Source of the DNA: Trichodelitschia bisporula
Taxonomy: Eukaryota; Ascomycota; Dothideomycetes; Phaeotrichales; Phaeotrichaceae
Direction of reading: 5' to 3'
Assembly (NCBI GenBank): GCA_010356995.1
Contig: ML996688.1
Coordinates: 992,001-1,056,000, forward strand
DNA length: 64,000 bases
Under the pieces are notes generated by a model. That model made no database searches. It was not told where the DNA came from and saw only the letters and a program-made list of their open reading frames with translations. A program made the translations under genes and the position numbers. Below are positions 18,655 through 30,800 of this stretch, one piece after another. How positions within the stretch are numbered: position 1 is the first letter of the stretch; every line of letters starts with the position of its first letter.

Positions 18655-19680
18655 ATGGCAACAAAAACCGCCCCTCCAAACCCCCACCAAACCCCCCTCT
18701 CCTTCCCCGCCCCCGTATTCGCAGCCTTCACCCCCTCCGCCTTCCTCCTCGCACACCTCCAACCCACAACCTCCACCCCACCCTCCCGGCCCAACACCCG
18801 CACGCCCCAGCAACCCCGCCCGCTCGCACTCAACACCTCCGCCCTCACCCACAGCAGCGGCAGCTCCGTCGCGCGCCTAGGCGGCACCGCGGCCGTAGCA
18901 GGCATTCGGGCCGAAATCTTGCACGCGCGGAACATACCCGAGCCGCCCGCTATCGACCTCGACGCACCAGACACCGACGACCCGAGCGCGCCGCTGGAGC
19001 CGGATTTTGCCCTCCCCATTGTCGTTCCGAATATCGAAATCGCAGGCGCGGCGCCAGGATTGGTCGCGGGCCAGGCCCCGAGCAGCCGCGCACAAGCTCT
19101 CGCCGCACGTGTCCTCAGCTTACTCCACCTTACGCGGGTGATCCGCGCGAGCGACTTGCGTATAACACGAAAAGCGGTGAACGAGGATGGGGAAGAGGAG
19201 GAGGTGCTCGCGGGATACTGGGTGCTGTACATCGACGTACACGTCATATCCGCGGACGGGAACGTATTCGACGCGATCTGGTTCGCCATCCTCGGCGCGC
19301 TGCGTAACGCGCGCTTACCCCGTGCTGCCTGGAACTCGGACAGCGAAAGTGTTATCTGTGATGCGGATCCAGCGTCTCTTCGGCCGTTGCGCCTGCGGGG
19401 TAACCCGGTCGCGGCTTCATTTGCAGTTTTCGAGCCTGCGCTGGAGAAGGGGTTGCGCGACGAGAAGGGCGTTTGGGTGCTGAATGATCCGGATGGGTTT
19501 GAGGAAGGGGTTTGTAATGGGCAAGGTGTGACAGTAGTCGTGGATAATGGTGTTGTGAGACGGGTTGAGGGGGTGGGTGTACAAGGCTTAGGGGAGGGGT
19601 GGGTTGAGGAGGTTGTGAGGTTAGCGGTGGAGAGGTGGTCTGAATGGATAGGGGCCGTTGGGGTGGGTGGAGGGGAGTAA
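18655..19680 (+). CDS. RRP43: Exosome complex subunit Rrp43 (RNase PH-like)
   Basis: A 341-residue, single-exon protein of the RNase PH fold. The stretch LYIDVHVISADGNVFDA followed by WFAILGALRNARLP (about residues 190-225) is the hallmark of the eukaryotic exosome ring subunits Rrp43/EXOSC8. The N-terminal part has SSVARLGGTAAVAGIRAEI, the usual first beta segments of the fold. Family knowledge: Rrp43 is a catalytically inactive ring subunit of the nuclear and cytoplasmic exosome, pairing with Rrp46 in 3'-5' RNA processing and decay. Rrp43 is favoured over Rrp42 and Rrp45 by the short C terminus and overall sequence. The gene borders the Cys-module array and shares its duplicated promoter module. 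Confidence 0.86.
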   Translation: MATKTAPPNPHQTPLSFPAPVFAAFTPSAFLLAHLQPTTSTPPSRPNTRTPQQPRPLALNTSALTHSSGSSVARLGGTAAVAGIRAEILHARNIPEPPAIDLDAPDTDDPSAPLEPDFALPIVVPNIEIAGAAPGLVAGQAPSSRAQALAARVLSLLHLTRVIRASDLRITRKAVNEDGEEEEVLAGYWVLYIDVHVISADGNVFDAIWFAILGALRNARLPRAAWNSDSESVICDADPASLRPLRLRGNPVAASFAVFEPALEKGLRDEKGVWVLNDPDGFEEGVCNGQGVTVVVDNGVVRRVEGVGVQGLGEGWVEEVVRLAVERWSEWIGAVGVGGGE

Positions 19681-19743
19681 GTGATGTGGTGGAGATACAG
19701 CCCGGCTTACAGCTCCTACAGACAGCGGCGGAGAGAGTAGATT

Positions 19744-20028
19744 TCAGGCGCTCTGCGGCGGATGCGGTGCGTCAGAGGAATCTAGAACTAATGTTTTCCG
19801 CCGTACATCGGGCTTTGCGGGCTCGATTATGATCCTCTTGCCGTATTTCGATACGCCCCCCGGATGTCTGCCTGCCGCCTTGAACTTCACCATGCTGAGT
19901 ATTTCCACTTGCTCGACTATTTGACCGCTTTTCTCTTCGAGCACCGCTTTGACATCTAGACTGAGGTTGAAGTAGCTGATTTGGATGGGCTGCGGAAGAG
20001 GGATTCGGTCTGTGAGGCGTATCCCCAT
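19744..20028 (-). other. Uncertain small open frame, 94 codons
   Basis: ATG at 20028, stop at 19744, between the convergent ends of RRP43 and the PrpD gene. The translation is fairly protein-like (KSGQIVEQVEILSMVKFKAAGRHP, basic RRIIIEPAKP-type end) but no family is recognised. It could be a small gene, a decayed exon or chance. Confidence 0.25.
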
Positions 20029-20273
20029 ACGTCATACGCCCATATAAATCAGGAGCGATGGGCTTTCAGTCAAATCAGCACCTCTGCGGCGTATCAGGAA
20101 AAGGAATCACACTCGACAGCACAGCACAGCATCAAGAGCACGACCCAGAGCAAGCAATCTATTCCATGGCTACATGCACACATATCCTAACCCGCCCCGT
20201 CGCTAAAACGAAGCGCGGTCCCTAAGACTCCAGATACCTTTTCTCCAACCCCCTCCCCAAACCAAGCTCTTGC

Positions 20274-22033
20274 TTAGTTCTTAATATACAAATCGACATA
20301 CTTGTCAATCTCCATGTTCTCCAGCGTCTTCGCATCAGACGCCAGCTTGGTCAGCTTCTCGATGCGCGAGGCATCGAAGTGCGGGGCTGTAAGACATTAG
20401 CCAGGGTCCAGCTCCAAACCGCTGAAGCGAAACTCACCGATGTGCTCCTTGTACTTCTTCAGAATCTCGGGCTTGGCCTCGTCACGGCGCAAGCGGTGGC
20501 CGAGAGGTGCCTCGACAACCTCCTCCTCAAGGACGGTGCCGTCCTTCAGCGTGACGGTCAGAGCGTTCGCAATGGTACGCTTAGCCGGGTCATGGTAATC
20601 GGCTGTGAACTGCGGGTCCTCGACACAGCTAATCTTCTGGCGCAAGCTCTCAACCAGCGGGCTAGTCGCCGCCTCCGAGCCATCCGAGTAGTCCGTCGCA
20701 ACCAGACGATCAAAGACGAACATAGTCGCAACCATGTACTGAACGCAATGATCGCGATCAGCAAAGTTATCCATCGCCTTAAACTGCTTATCAATAATCC
20801 GAATGCAAGCCTCATGCGTGCGGTTAACCACAGACTCAATATCCGCCGCCGTCTTGCCCATCTCACGAAGCTTAACGTTCAGCCGCTTCGCCGCCTCGAT
20901 GGCGGTCTGCGAGTGGAACTCAGCGGGCCAGGACACCTTGAACAGCACGTTCTCCATGACGTAGCTGCCGTACGCGCGCTGGAACTTGAACGGCTTGCCG
21001 CCGAAGTTGACGTCGTAGAAGCCCCAGGTGGGAGTGGAGAGCACGGTCGGGAGACCCGCTTCGCCGCGCTGCACCTTGAGGACCAGGTTGACGGCCTTCT
21101 CGCAGGCGTCGCCGGCGGCCCACGACTTGCGGGACATGGTGTTGGGCGAGTGGCGGTAAGTACGCATGGACTGGCCGTCGACCCAAGCCTGGCTCACAGC
21201 ATCGCGGGTCTGGGCTTCGGTAAGGCCGAGCATGCCCGCCACGACGGCGGTGGACGCAACCTTGACAAGCACAACGTGATCGAGGCCAACCTTGTTGAAG
21301 CTATTCTCCAGCGCCATGCAGCCCTGAATCTCATGCGCCTTGATCATGCCCTCAAGCACATCCCGCACGGTGAAGATCTTGCCATTAGCCAGATTGCCCC
21401 CAGCGCGGTTGGTGCGGTTGACCCAGTCGGCGACGGCGAGGATGGCGCCCAGGTTGTCCGAAGGATGGCCCCACTCGGCGGCCAGCCAGCAGTCGTTGAA
21501 GTCCAGCCAGCGGATCATGGCGCCGATGTTGAAGGCGCCGAGGACAGGGTCCAGCTGGTAGTTTGTGCCGGGGACGCGGGTGCCGTTGGGGACGACGGTG
21601 CCGGGGACGACGGGGCCGAGGATGTTCTTGCATTGCTCGAATTCGAGGGCCTTGAGGCCGCAGCCGAGGGTGTCGAGGAAGACCCAGCGGGCGGTGTCGA
21701 ACTATAGTACACCAGTTAGAGAGGCTCGAAAAGAAGCCAGGAGGGACAAAAGCTTACGGCAACCTCGGAATCGATCTTATACTTGTGGATGTACTCGGCC
21801 ACATCCGTGATCTCCTTGTCCCACGTCTGCGGGACGGCCGGCGGCGGGGCACCGCTACGGAGAGCAGAGCCGGTGGTGAAAGAGGCGCTCATTGTGGCTG
21901 CGGGTGCGTAGGACACACGCTTGAGCCCAGCGGCAACGGGACGGACGAGGCGGGCGGAGTTCCGGACAGAGAGAGCTTCACGACGGATCGACGTCGATGC
22001 GAACCTGCAAGCGCTGCGACTGAAGGCCGACAT
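20274..22033 (-). CDS. prpD: 2-methylcitrate dehydratase, mitochondrial (MmgE/PrpD family)
   Basis: Exons 22033-21758, 21701-20438 and 20386-20274 (introns GTAAGC...TATAG and GTGAGT...TACAG), 550 residues. ATG 22033 gives a Ser/Arg-rich presequence (SAFSRSACRFASTSIRREA) typical of mitochondrial import. The body matches MmgE/PrpD proteins: WLDFNDCWLAAEWGHPSDN, TYRHSPNTMSRKSWAAGDA, and a C-terminal HFDASRIEKL...YVDLYIKN. The enzyme dehydrates 2-methylcitrate to 2-methyl-cis-aconitate in the methylcitrate cycle that clears propionyl-CoA. PrpD relatives include cis-aconitate decarboxylases, but the mitochondrial presequence and overall match favour the methylcitrate enzyme. No other methylcitrate-cycle gene is nearby, as is usual in fungi. 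Confidence 0.88.
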
Positions 22034-23264
22034 GGTCAAATGCTGAACCAATTGGACGACTTTGCAGCGTCAATTGACCAAGGAGGGGAAGTTCCAAAAA
22101 CGCACCGGAGAACTTTGGAAGGAAGAGAGGGGAGAGGAGAGGATATGTAGTTTTGTGGGATGTGGGGAGGTGGGGGAGCGGCGGAGTTTTGTGGAAGAGC
22201 TTCGGCGGCGTGGGCGGGTAGCTGAGGGAGGAACGGCTCGGGTATGCTAGAACTAGTGCTAGAGAAATTGAAGCGGTTGGAGAGATGTTCGCACACAAAT
22301 CTCACTATCCAGTGCTCCAAAGCTCGAAGGCGGGGCGGATGAAGAAGCCGAAGCCAGGCCGTGACGTCTGCAGTGCCCGAGGTGAGAAGCCCGAGGTGAC
22401 CCGTCGACCCGTGAGAGAGCCGGAGCGATCAGCCAGTGTAAAGCCACTTTTCTGCTGCCACTGGCTGCTGCAAAGGAACTGCTTCTCCTGCGTCGAAGCC
22501 ACACGCTCGTGACACTCTGCTCCTCCCGATCTGCACGCAAGCCACACCACTCCTGTCAATCCCGAAGCCGACTCAACGACTCGCCCTCGCCCCGGTTTGT
22601 ACCGCTCATCAACTTCCTCTCGGCCGAGCGGCGAGAAGAGCTCCTCACGGGGGTCGCCGGGGTAAGGTTAGAACGCGGGGCCAAAGTCACGGGAATATGG
22701 ACAACACCGGCCAAAGTCACGAGAATGTGGGGAGAAAAGATACGGCGCCGACACCGCAGCTGCTTGAACTAGCTTCCCTTGTCCGTCCACCAACCCGCAG
22801 TCCCGCAGCGCAAAATGACCCCACATACCGCAAGTTCAGCGTGACCTTGTGTTTGCTGGCGGTTCATGCTGGTTCTCAAGGTGCTTTGCTACGAATGTTG
22901 GGTTGCTGACGAGATCTTTTTGTGCAGTATACGTACTTGTACATCAAAAGATACATCCAGAGGTACTGTGGTGTCGGTACATTCAGAGGTACATTGATTG
23001 ATGCAAGGGAAAGGATCCTTCGCTGGCATAAAAAGGACCTTCACATCACCACCACTCCAATTAGATGCCCAAGGCTGGAGCTACCCACCCCCCTCCCCCT
23101 CTCTCCTTCCCTCCAACACAATGTGTCTCTCACCGTCTCAGAGGCAAATCACATCCTCGCATTCCTCTCTCCACACAAGAATTCCTCCCTCCACCCTCTT
23201 TCTCTCCCATTCTCCACCTCCTCAGCTGCACGCTGCATAGCTGCATGACTTACATAAAGCCAGC
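22034..23264. other. Intergenic region between prpD and the TNT gene
   Basis: About 1.2 kb. It holds the prpD promoter and a C/T-rich strip (23090-23220) just past the TNT gene's 3' end. No gene seen. Confidence 0.5.
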
Positions 23265-24375
23265 TCACTCTCCCAGCGCCGACGTATTTACCTTCACCAA
23301 ATAGCCATCGTCGACAAGCCCACCCACAGCCTTCAGCATCTGGAACTGGACCCCCATGGCAGGCTGGCCAAACCACGGCGCAATAGGCCCCGCCAGCACC
23401 ACGAGCGGACGCGCGACGGCATACACGTGGTAGTTGAAAGGGTATGCGGCACCGGACGCAGCGTTGAGATTGGTGGGCGGCAGCGCACGCTGGGCGTAGG
23501 GTGCGCCCGCGGGGCTCATAAAACTGCCGTACTCGGACCCGAAGCGGTCGAGCAGCGTGCCCGCGGACAGCGTTAGGTTGCCCGCCATTGGCCGGCCCGC
23601 CGTGTCGAGTGCGAACCCGCTTGACCCCGGGTAGACGTACAGCCCGTCGAACCCCGTCCACTTGGCAAGATAGTCCCCTGGACACAGACCGCCGAAACGG
23701 TGGTACGTGCTGGCACTGCCTGCGACCGCGGCCAGTGGGATGCCTGTCGGAAGAGCTACCGGTCCAAGTCTGGGGTCGCCGCAGACGAATTGCGTGACAT
23801 CGCCGCTGCGAGTGGTGCCAGCGCAAAAGTCGGGGCAGCGGGAGGGGTTGAGGTCCGTCTGTCACGTGTCAGATATGGAGTCTTCTTTCGGGGATGCCCG
23901 TTGGGGGAGGGTGGAGTGGACGTGGGAGTGGAGGCGTCTAGGGCGTCACGGCGTCTAGCCACCTCAAGGGCCCAGCCCTACACTCTCCTCCAAGGGGCAC
24001 GAGCTGCCGCAGAACGACAAGCCAGCACTAGCATGAGGGATCAGGCGGAATGCGGATGACGAGCCGTGGAGCGGCAAGCTGTCTGTCTGCCCTTGTCCGC
24101 CTCCACAGGTATACATCCCCAACAGTCCGGGAGCAGAGGTATATTGGCCCTCGATAGAGACAGCACACACTACAAGGAGACCAACACGTTTAGAAAAGGC
24201 CTGTCATATCTGCAAACTACCCACCGGGACCGTGCTATTTTGGGGGAGAGTAAAAAGGCTGAAGGGGTGAGAAGCAAAAACAATAACCTACATCACGCTT
24301 GTCCAGCCGACCCATTGGCGCCGCATTCACCAACGATAGCAAGAAGAGTGTCTGCGTAAGAGCAAAGGCATACAT
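23265..24375 (-). CDS. Secreted TNT-domain protein (NAD glycohydrolase-like)
   Basis: ATG 24375 opens a clear signal peptide (YAFALTQTLFLLSLVNA) followed by a Kex2-like Lys-Arg site. A splice follows in the region 24291-24170. A middle Cys/Gly/Ser-rich exon ends near 23979, and the last exon begins after GTGACAG at about 23858. The last exon encodes the TNT fold: CGDPRLGP, YHRFGGLCPGDYLA, DRFGSEYGSFMSPAGAPYAQRALPP, then YHVYAV and GPIAPWFGQPAMGVQ with the late Gln. Family knowledge: the TNT domain of the tuberculosis toxin and its fungal relatives cleaves NAD(P) to nicotinamide and ADP-ribose; fungal members are secreted or on the conidial surface. First and middle exon junctions are uncertain by several bases. 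Enzyme activity is inferred from the domain. Confidence 0.75.
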
Positions 24376-26177
24376 CTTGGGAGGAATGGATGGACGAGAT
24401 TCAGTTGAGAGCTGCGGGAGAGAACGGAGTGAGAAATTGAAGTAGCTGAGAGCAAGCGACGCGGTCACAGATTTGAAGGAAAGCGCCGACCGTCTTTACG
24501 CCCAGCGGTATGCCGCCGCAGTCGGCGCCCTGCGATATACTGTACCACCATGCCCACGCTCCGTTCAAGCTGAGCTCGCACGGCCTCACTTTGCTCGTGC
24601 TGAGAGTGCGGGGACAGGCTGCTGTGCCTCTTTCGAATGTCGCGAACGCTCTCGAGTCACAATTGGCGGTGCCGGACCCGAGGGATCCAAGGCGATGGGC
24701 TGCCAAAAAACCCAACGCGCCCAATGTAGCAGCCAAAAAGGGCGTTCGAAGTGGACGATCAGCTGGGGAAAGAGGGCGGGAAGGCCCGCGCTGGAGGGAC
24801 CATGCAGACAAAGTTAGCCAATTGAAGTGCGGTTGGTAACCCATTACGATCGGAGGCGGGCACGGCGGCAGAGGGGCTGGCGGTCCGTGACCATCAAATT
24901 GTGAGATGCGCGGAGGCCATGCATGCGCCATGAGCTGGGCCGGTTTAGCACCGGCGCACAGAGGACCATGCAGTACGACATGTTGAAGGCAGCAGCCAGC
25001 ACACCCCGCAAATGGGCCGATCGCACGACATCGGCAAGACTAGGGAAGGGGAAATAGGTGAGTGAAATTGAATGACTGGAAGCGAAAGAACAACAAGAAC
25101 AAGCAGTGAAGAAGCAATGCATACTGTGAACTGCCTATGAAACTAGCGAGAAGCTTGTCTGTGCAGTGGAAAGATTGCTGCAAGGAGGGGTATCGTGGAC
25201 AGCTCTCACGTCCACTTCCGAGCTCTTTACATGCAGATGCGCCGCATGTCGGTGCATGATGCTCTCGGGAGGCGCAGCTGGCCAGAGGAATTGTTGAATT
25301 CGACTGGGGAGGGAGGGTCGAGAAGGAGTTTGAGAGGAAGCAGCTATGAGTACCGGCAGGATATGAGGAAAGTTGGTGGTTTGGTTGGTATCCCAGAAGC
25401 GCTGGTTGTCTGTCGTCTGTAGTCAGTTGTTTGGTGATGGTGTGTAGATTTCTCTCCACTCCAGTCGATTTACCACAACTCCAGTCGATTCAGCCGCGTT
25501 TGCCGGACAATTGTGAGTGGCAGGTTCGCCCGGACGACAGATGCAACCGTGGCTACGTAGGTACAAAGTACTTGCATCACAGCAGACCACAAGTGGAGAT
25601 CGGCAGGTGGAGAACAAAGTGTACGACAACGATACCGGGCGTATGTTGGCTTATCGCGAACCGATGAGATTAGATAGGCCCTCAAACGATTGTCTCCCAG
25701 TATTTCCTAGAATCATGTACTTAGGTAGAGCTGTTACCGAGCCATATCCTTCCCGCATCACCCGTCGCCCATCATCCCTAGTTCTCAATCCCTACTTCAT
25801 CCCTACTCAACCTCTAGTGCATCGTCGTCTCTATCCATCCATTCTCTCTCCCACCCCTCCATCTCACTTCTCACATCCCTCCCCCCCCTCCTCATCATCT
25901 TCCACCTCCCACCCACCGCCCCAGCCAAACCCAAGAAGCCCCACATGCGCCCTGCCTGAACACTAGAGTCTCACTAGTTCCAAGGGAACTGCAGCAAGCC
26001 CAGCAAGCCCACGATATCCTAATCATCGTGCTACCCCCCTCCAAAAGAAAAAGGACCAGTAACCTTCCTTGCCGAGCTGCATTTTCTTCGTTCTCCTCCC
26101 ATCTGCCCAAAACGAAAAAAAATTAAGTATACTATCAGTCGTCCAGTTGCACCATCAAACGCCGTACATCACCACAA
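24376..26177. other. Intergenic region upstream of TNT gene and Zn2Cys6 gene (divergent)
   Basis: About 1.8 kb shared by two divergent genes. The last 400 bp before 26178 is C/T-rich, as expected for a fungal 5' leader. No credible gene. Confidence 0.5.
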
Positions 26178-28723
26178 ATGGTTACTGTTTCCTCTTTCAT
26201 GGCCGATACTATCACTATACCCTCGCCGTCCGTGTTCTTGACGTCTCCGCTTATCGAGCATGCAAGCCCCCCAAAAGCACAGACACCAGCCCGCAGGAGA
26301 GCTCCTTCCTCAACAACCACATCCAAACATAACCCTCAAGCACCTTTCCCCGCTCATGGATCCAAGGACGGCGTCATTAAGCAAAAGCAGTCGAAGAGCA
26401 GAAATGGCACGTCTCGTTTCGCCGCTGCCGACCTTCGCTAACATGCCGAACAAACAGGCTGCGTTACATGCAAAGCCAAGCGCCTGAAGTGTGACGAGAC
26501 GAAGCCTACGTGCCAGCAATGCTCACGGCGGAATGTTGAATGCGGTGGGTACAAGAAAGACTACAAGTGGAGAACGTTCGCCGAGATCAACTACTGCGAG
26601 GCGAAACCGCCCGGCGGCGCGGGCAAGAAGAGTCCCCCCCAGAAGAAACCGAAGACGAAACAGTTGACGTCATCGTCAAATGGCTCAACTCCGGAGATTG
26701 CGGGTGGTAGTCCAATTGGAAGTTCAACGGGCAATGGAGTCCAGCCTTCCTTTCCTGTCAGGGAGTCTCCTGAGCAAGAGCTCAACATGTCTCCCGGCAA
26801 CGGAATGACGACCTTCATGGACTTTTGCAGCTTCGGCAGCGCTTCCACTCCGCTGATGTCCCCGCTGGGGACTCCCAGGTCTCCTTTGGATGGTATTCTG
26901 TCGACCTCTGTTGGGTCTGTACTGCCGACTCCCATTCGTACCTCCCCGCTTTCGACTGGTCTGGCTCATACGCCCCCCTATCTGGAATTCAGCCCGACGA
27001 TGTCAGACTTTAGCCCGACTATTTCTTCTGCGGCACTGTTTACCCCGAACACAGAGCAAATGGATGACTCCGAAGTGGAGGGGGTGATACGGACTGGATA
27101 TGCCGCGCTCGCTGAGCCATGGACACCGCCTATGTCGGTCCTCTGTTCTCCCAAAGTGTCTCCCAGTTTCAACTCGCTCAGCTTCGACATGGACTCATTC
27201 CCAATTTACCGCCAACTAACACCACTGACTGACAGCCCCGAGCAACTTTGTCTCCGTTTCGATCGGCAAACCTGTGGCATTCTGTCCATGAAAGACGGTC
27301 CGACGGAGAATCCCTGGCGGACGCTTATCTGGCCTTTGGCCCATGAAAGTTCAGCACTATATCACGCCATTGCCTCCATGACCAGCTTTCACACATCGAA
27401 GAACCAGCCGCAGCTGCGCGTTCATGGCATCGACCATATGCGCTCGAGCGTGGAAGAGTTAGCGAGGGGCATTGCTGACATGAACTACGACACGGCAATT
27501 GCAACGACATTGGCGCTTGCCTTTGCCGAGTCCTGGGACCAACACATCTCGACTGGTATCAACCACATCAAGGGAGCCAAAATCCTCGTCAGTCAGGCCA
27601 TTGCGTGGCACAAGCAAACCCCCTTTTCCGGCTACAAACTGGAGCGTCTCAAATTCCTGACGAACGCATGGGTCTACATGGTACGTCCGCCTGCTCCTTT
27701 AGTCCCATCACTGACAGTGTAGGACGTGATCGCACGGCTCACATCGATGGACAAAGACGAATCCGAGGACTTTGACGCCGTGTACTCGCAGCTCTACAAC
27801 CTCTACGGCCACCACTCCCCAACCGCATCCGTTGACCCCCTTATGGGCGCCGCAGCATCTCTCTTCCCCGTCATTGGGCGCGTCGCTAACCTAGTCCGCC
27901 GCGTCCGGCGCGAGACTTGCAACTCGCCGGCCATGATTTCGCGCGCCATGCAACTCAAGGCAGCACTAGAGAACTGGGAACCGCCTACGCTCTCCGAAGT
28001 CCCCCAGGACCCAACCACAAACGTGCAGCACAGCCTGCAAACGGCCGAAGCCTACCGTTGGGCCACGTTACTGTACCTACACCAGGCTGTTCCCGAGATC
28101 CCGTCGGAGAGCAGCGCTGAGCTTGCGAAGCGCGTCATGTGCTTCCTGGCCACGGTGCCGCTATCCAGTCGCACGGTTATTGTGCATATTTACCCCCTTA
28201 TAGCGGCGGGGTGCGAGGCTCAAGGGGCTGAGGATAGGGGGTGGGTACGGGGGCGGTGGGAGGCGATGGCGGCGCGCATGAAGATTGGGGTTATTGATCG
28301 GTGTCTTGAGGTGGTGAAGGAGGTTTGGAACAGGCGGGATGCTTATGAGGCACGAGGCAGAGCGGAGGGGAGTCCAGTCCCTGTGAAGCGCGCGTTTAGC
28401 TTTGATGAAGAGGATTTTGATCGCAAGGTTGTGATGGGGTTGGACGGGGATGAGTGGGCGGTTGCGGAGGAGGGGTATGAGGGAAGGAAGCGGAGGGTGC
28501 TGGGTGTGGAGGAGGAGGATGAGTATGGCTTTCCTCGCGTGGTGAAGATCAGTCGTAAACGTAAGACGAGCCGCGATGCGATTACGGGAGATTTAGATGT
28601 GGAGTTTACGGTTAAGGGGAGTTTGCATTGGCTGGGGGTTATGAAGGACTGGAATTGGGAAGGTATGTTCGCTTTTCATGGCTTTTTGGACATCGGCTAA
28701 TGGGGACAGTGCTTCTGGGGTAA
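26178..28723 (+). CDS. Zn2Cys6 transcription factor with fungal TF domain (801 aa)
   Basis: Exons 26178-26406, 26458-27680, 27723-28662 and 28710-28723. The binuclear cluster is C-x2-C-x6-C-x6-C-x2-C-x6-C (residues 78-105, GCVTCKAKRLKCDETKPTC), followed by GGYKKDYKWR. A long Ser/Pro-rich linker leads to the C-terminal alpha-helical fungal transcription-factor domain (PF11951-like), with ALAFAESWDQHISTGINHIKGA in the middle and a WNWEVLLG end created by the last small exon. The first intron interrupts the Gly codon before Cys78, a common place in this family, but begins with GC instead of GT (GCACGT, branch-like CTAAC, end ACAG). It acts in the nucleus on CGG-type sites; the target pathway cannot be told. 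Neighbours do not form a pathway. Confidence 0.85.
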
Positions 28724-30300
28724 ATTGACTACCATTGTACGGTTCCTGGTTGCTGGGGTTTGGGTGATGGGTTCAACCCTACGAAATTGGCGAGCTTAGC
28801 ATGGCGTCTGGGGGCTGCAGAGGACTAATTGAGGGATCAGGAGGTCATAAGAGAGAGGTTTACTTGCTGTACTACGACTTCAGGGACTGGGGACGAGAAA
28901 AATGTCTGAGCTTTAGGCGAGCTTTTTGGACATGATACCGACTGAATGGGATATTTTTGGAACTGTAGCAGTTTGAAGCACGGTCACTTTGGGCATGGCA
29001 TCATTCGGGCTTCGGGACATCAACTGCCAGCGAACTGGTGCTCTTTTCCTTCGGACAGCAAATGGATTACGGGTAATGGGAACGCTTGATCGAGGGATGT
29101 GATGATCTCAATTCTCGCCATGTATGCGGGGGCAAATTGCTTCACCGGGTCCTTCTCCTCATCTCCCCGTCCTCCGTAATCCCGAACAAGCCCGACCCTC
29201 CCATTCTCGGTCTACGATAACTCCGCCCCGCGATATCAATCCACACGATAAGCCAGGAGTCGTTCCCGCTGCCAACTTTAACCTACCGTACAGTAGCCCC
29301 GCATGCAACGCGCCAACCTTCCGCCCTTAGCGGCGCCGAGCCTCCGTCATGTCAGTGCCGTATGCAGCTCATATTCAAGGAACCAGCATAAACCGTTCGC
29401 TTCGCTTCGCCGTCCCGTAAGCTTGTTCTCCGCTCGTGGGCTATCCGCCGTTAACCCATCCGTCACTAGCCCCTCATAGCCAGGCCCCACATCAGCCCTA
29501 CACCGCACATACACAGGCAGACACATACCGGCGGGGGGTGGAGCGCTAAGGCGCGGGGGCTCAGTGTAGTGCAAACTTTTACTTGCCGAGAGCGGGGACG
29601 GGATTCTTCGGGCCGGACCGGGAGGTGGGGCGTAAGGTTTCGGCTGCGGGGGGCGGGAGGGTAGATTGCAGGGTGTGCTCGATTAGGAAATTTTTTCCCG
29701 TTGATTGCGGGCCTGAGGGGTTCAGGCTTGGAACTGGGAGGAAGGTCGGGGGGAGGGACGGAGAGGGGTGGGTGGTACAGTGAAGGGAGAGGTTGTGGGG
29801 TTTGTGATTGTACGACGGGTTCGTGATTCGTGCTTCGGTGGGTTGTGCGGTGGTGGTGGGGAGGGGAAGGGGCGAGGGAAGGTGCGGGGCAGGCGTCTTG
29901 GACGGGGGCGAGGGATGTTGATATCGCCTGTCTTTGCGGATGATGAACCTCGACATCGCTTTCAGCATGCGGAATCCTATCCCTTCCCCGCCAGCATCTC
30001 TGCCTCCTACCAGTTGTACCTCGCCCACCCATCGCCCATTCCATCCCAGCAAACCCTCTCAGCCTCGCCCTTCCCCATCCAGCAAAACAATCCAGAGCAC
30101 GCCTTCCTTCACCCATTCCAAATGACATATATCCCCCCTCTCCGCGCGCGTGTAACTCCTAATCATCAGGCCTCCCTCCCCTCCCCCACATTACCTCCTC
30201 CAACCGCTGTTAGCCGCGGTACGTACCGTCCCGATCCCGCCCCCACCATGTCCGTCATCGCTAACTCAGCCTCGCTCAGCCCTAAATCCACCCCAGCACA
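28724..30300. other. Intergenic region, no gene called
   Basis: About 1.6 kb. Overlapping open frames on both strands at 29470-30130 reflect low-complexity G/C-rich DNA and have no exon structure. The C/T-rich strip at 30000-30300 is the likely leader of the cupin gene. Confidence 0.45.
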
Positions 30301-30800
30301 ATGTCCGACTCCACCACCGCCCCAGTAGCAATGTCCTTCTACCCCAACGCCTCCAGCGAAGGCACCAAAAGTCTGCCCCTAATCGCGCATGAGAACCACT
30401 TCCTCGGCGACGTATCCACCAGGTGCCTCAACCCCCACCGTCCCTCCTTCTCCCAAGCCCTAACCCACCCTAACCCACCCCCAGCTCCGACCCAGACAAA
30501 CCCATCTCCGCCGGCTTCTACCGCCTGCAGCCCGGGCCAGCCCTAACATACACCTACACGTACCATGAGCAGAAGATCGTGCTCGAGGGGACGATCCGCG
30601 TAGCCGATGAGGCTGGCAACGTGCACGAGGCGAAGGCGGGGGATGTGCTGTACTTCCCCAAGGGCTCGACGATCACGTTTAGTACTGAGGGCGGGGCTTT
30701 GGCTTTTTTCGTAAGCGATGATCCCGGGATAAAGGAAGGGTGATGATGAGGGCTAATGATGAATGTGTAGGTCGGGCAAAGGGCCAAGGGCGCGATATAA
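30301..30800 (+). CDS. Small cupin protein, EutQ-like (125 aa)
   Basis: Exons 30301-30422, 30485-30710 and 30771-30800 (introns GTGCCT...CCCAG with CTAACCC branch words, and GTAAGC...TGTAG). The product is a single cupin barrel: the first conserved strand set FYRLQPGPALTYTYTYHEQKIVLEG, then VADEAGNVHEAKAGDVLYFPKGSTITF, the usual G-D-x-x-x-x-P-x-G second motif. The metal-binding His set is incomplete: one His in TYHEQ and one in NVHEA. Resemblance is to fungal proteins annotated as ethanolamine-utilisation EutQ-like, but no ethanolamine pathway is nearby, so the substrate is unknown. Cytosolic; no signal peptide. Confidence 0.75.

Noticed and set aside
20379-21707. 442-codon open frame on the plus strand opposite prpD
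   Set aside because: It is exactly antisense to the PrpD exon 2; a GC-rich codon-biased gene often leaves the opposite frame open. It has no domain and no splice logic of its own.
29466-30128. 220-codon minus-strand frame upstream of the cupin gene
   Set aside because: Pro/His/Ser low-complexity translation, contradicted by equally long frames on the other strand.
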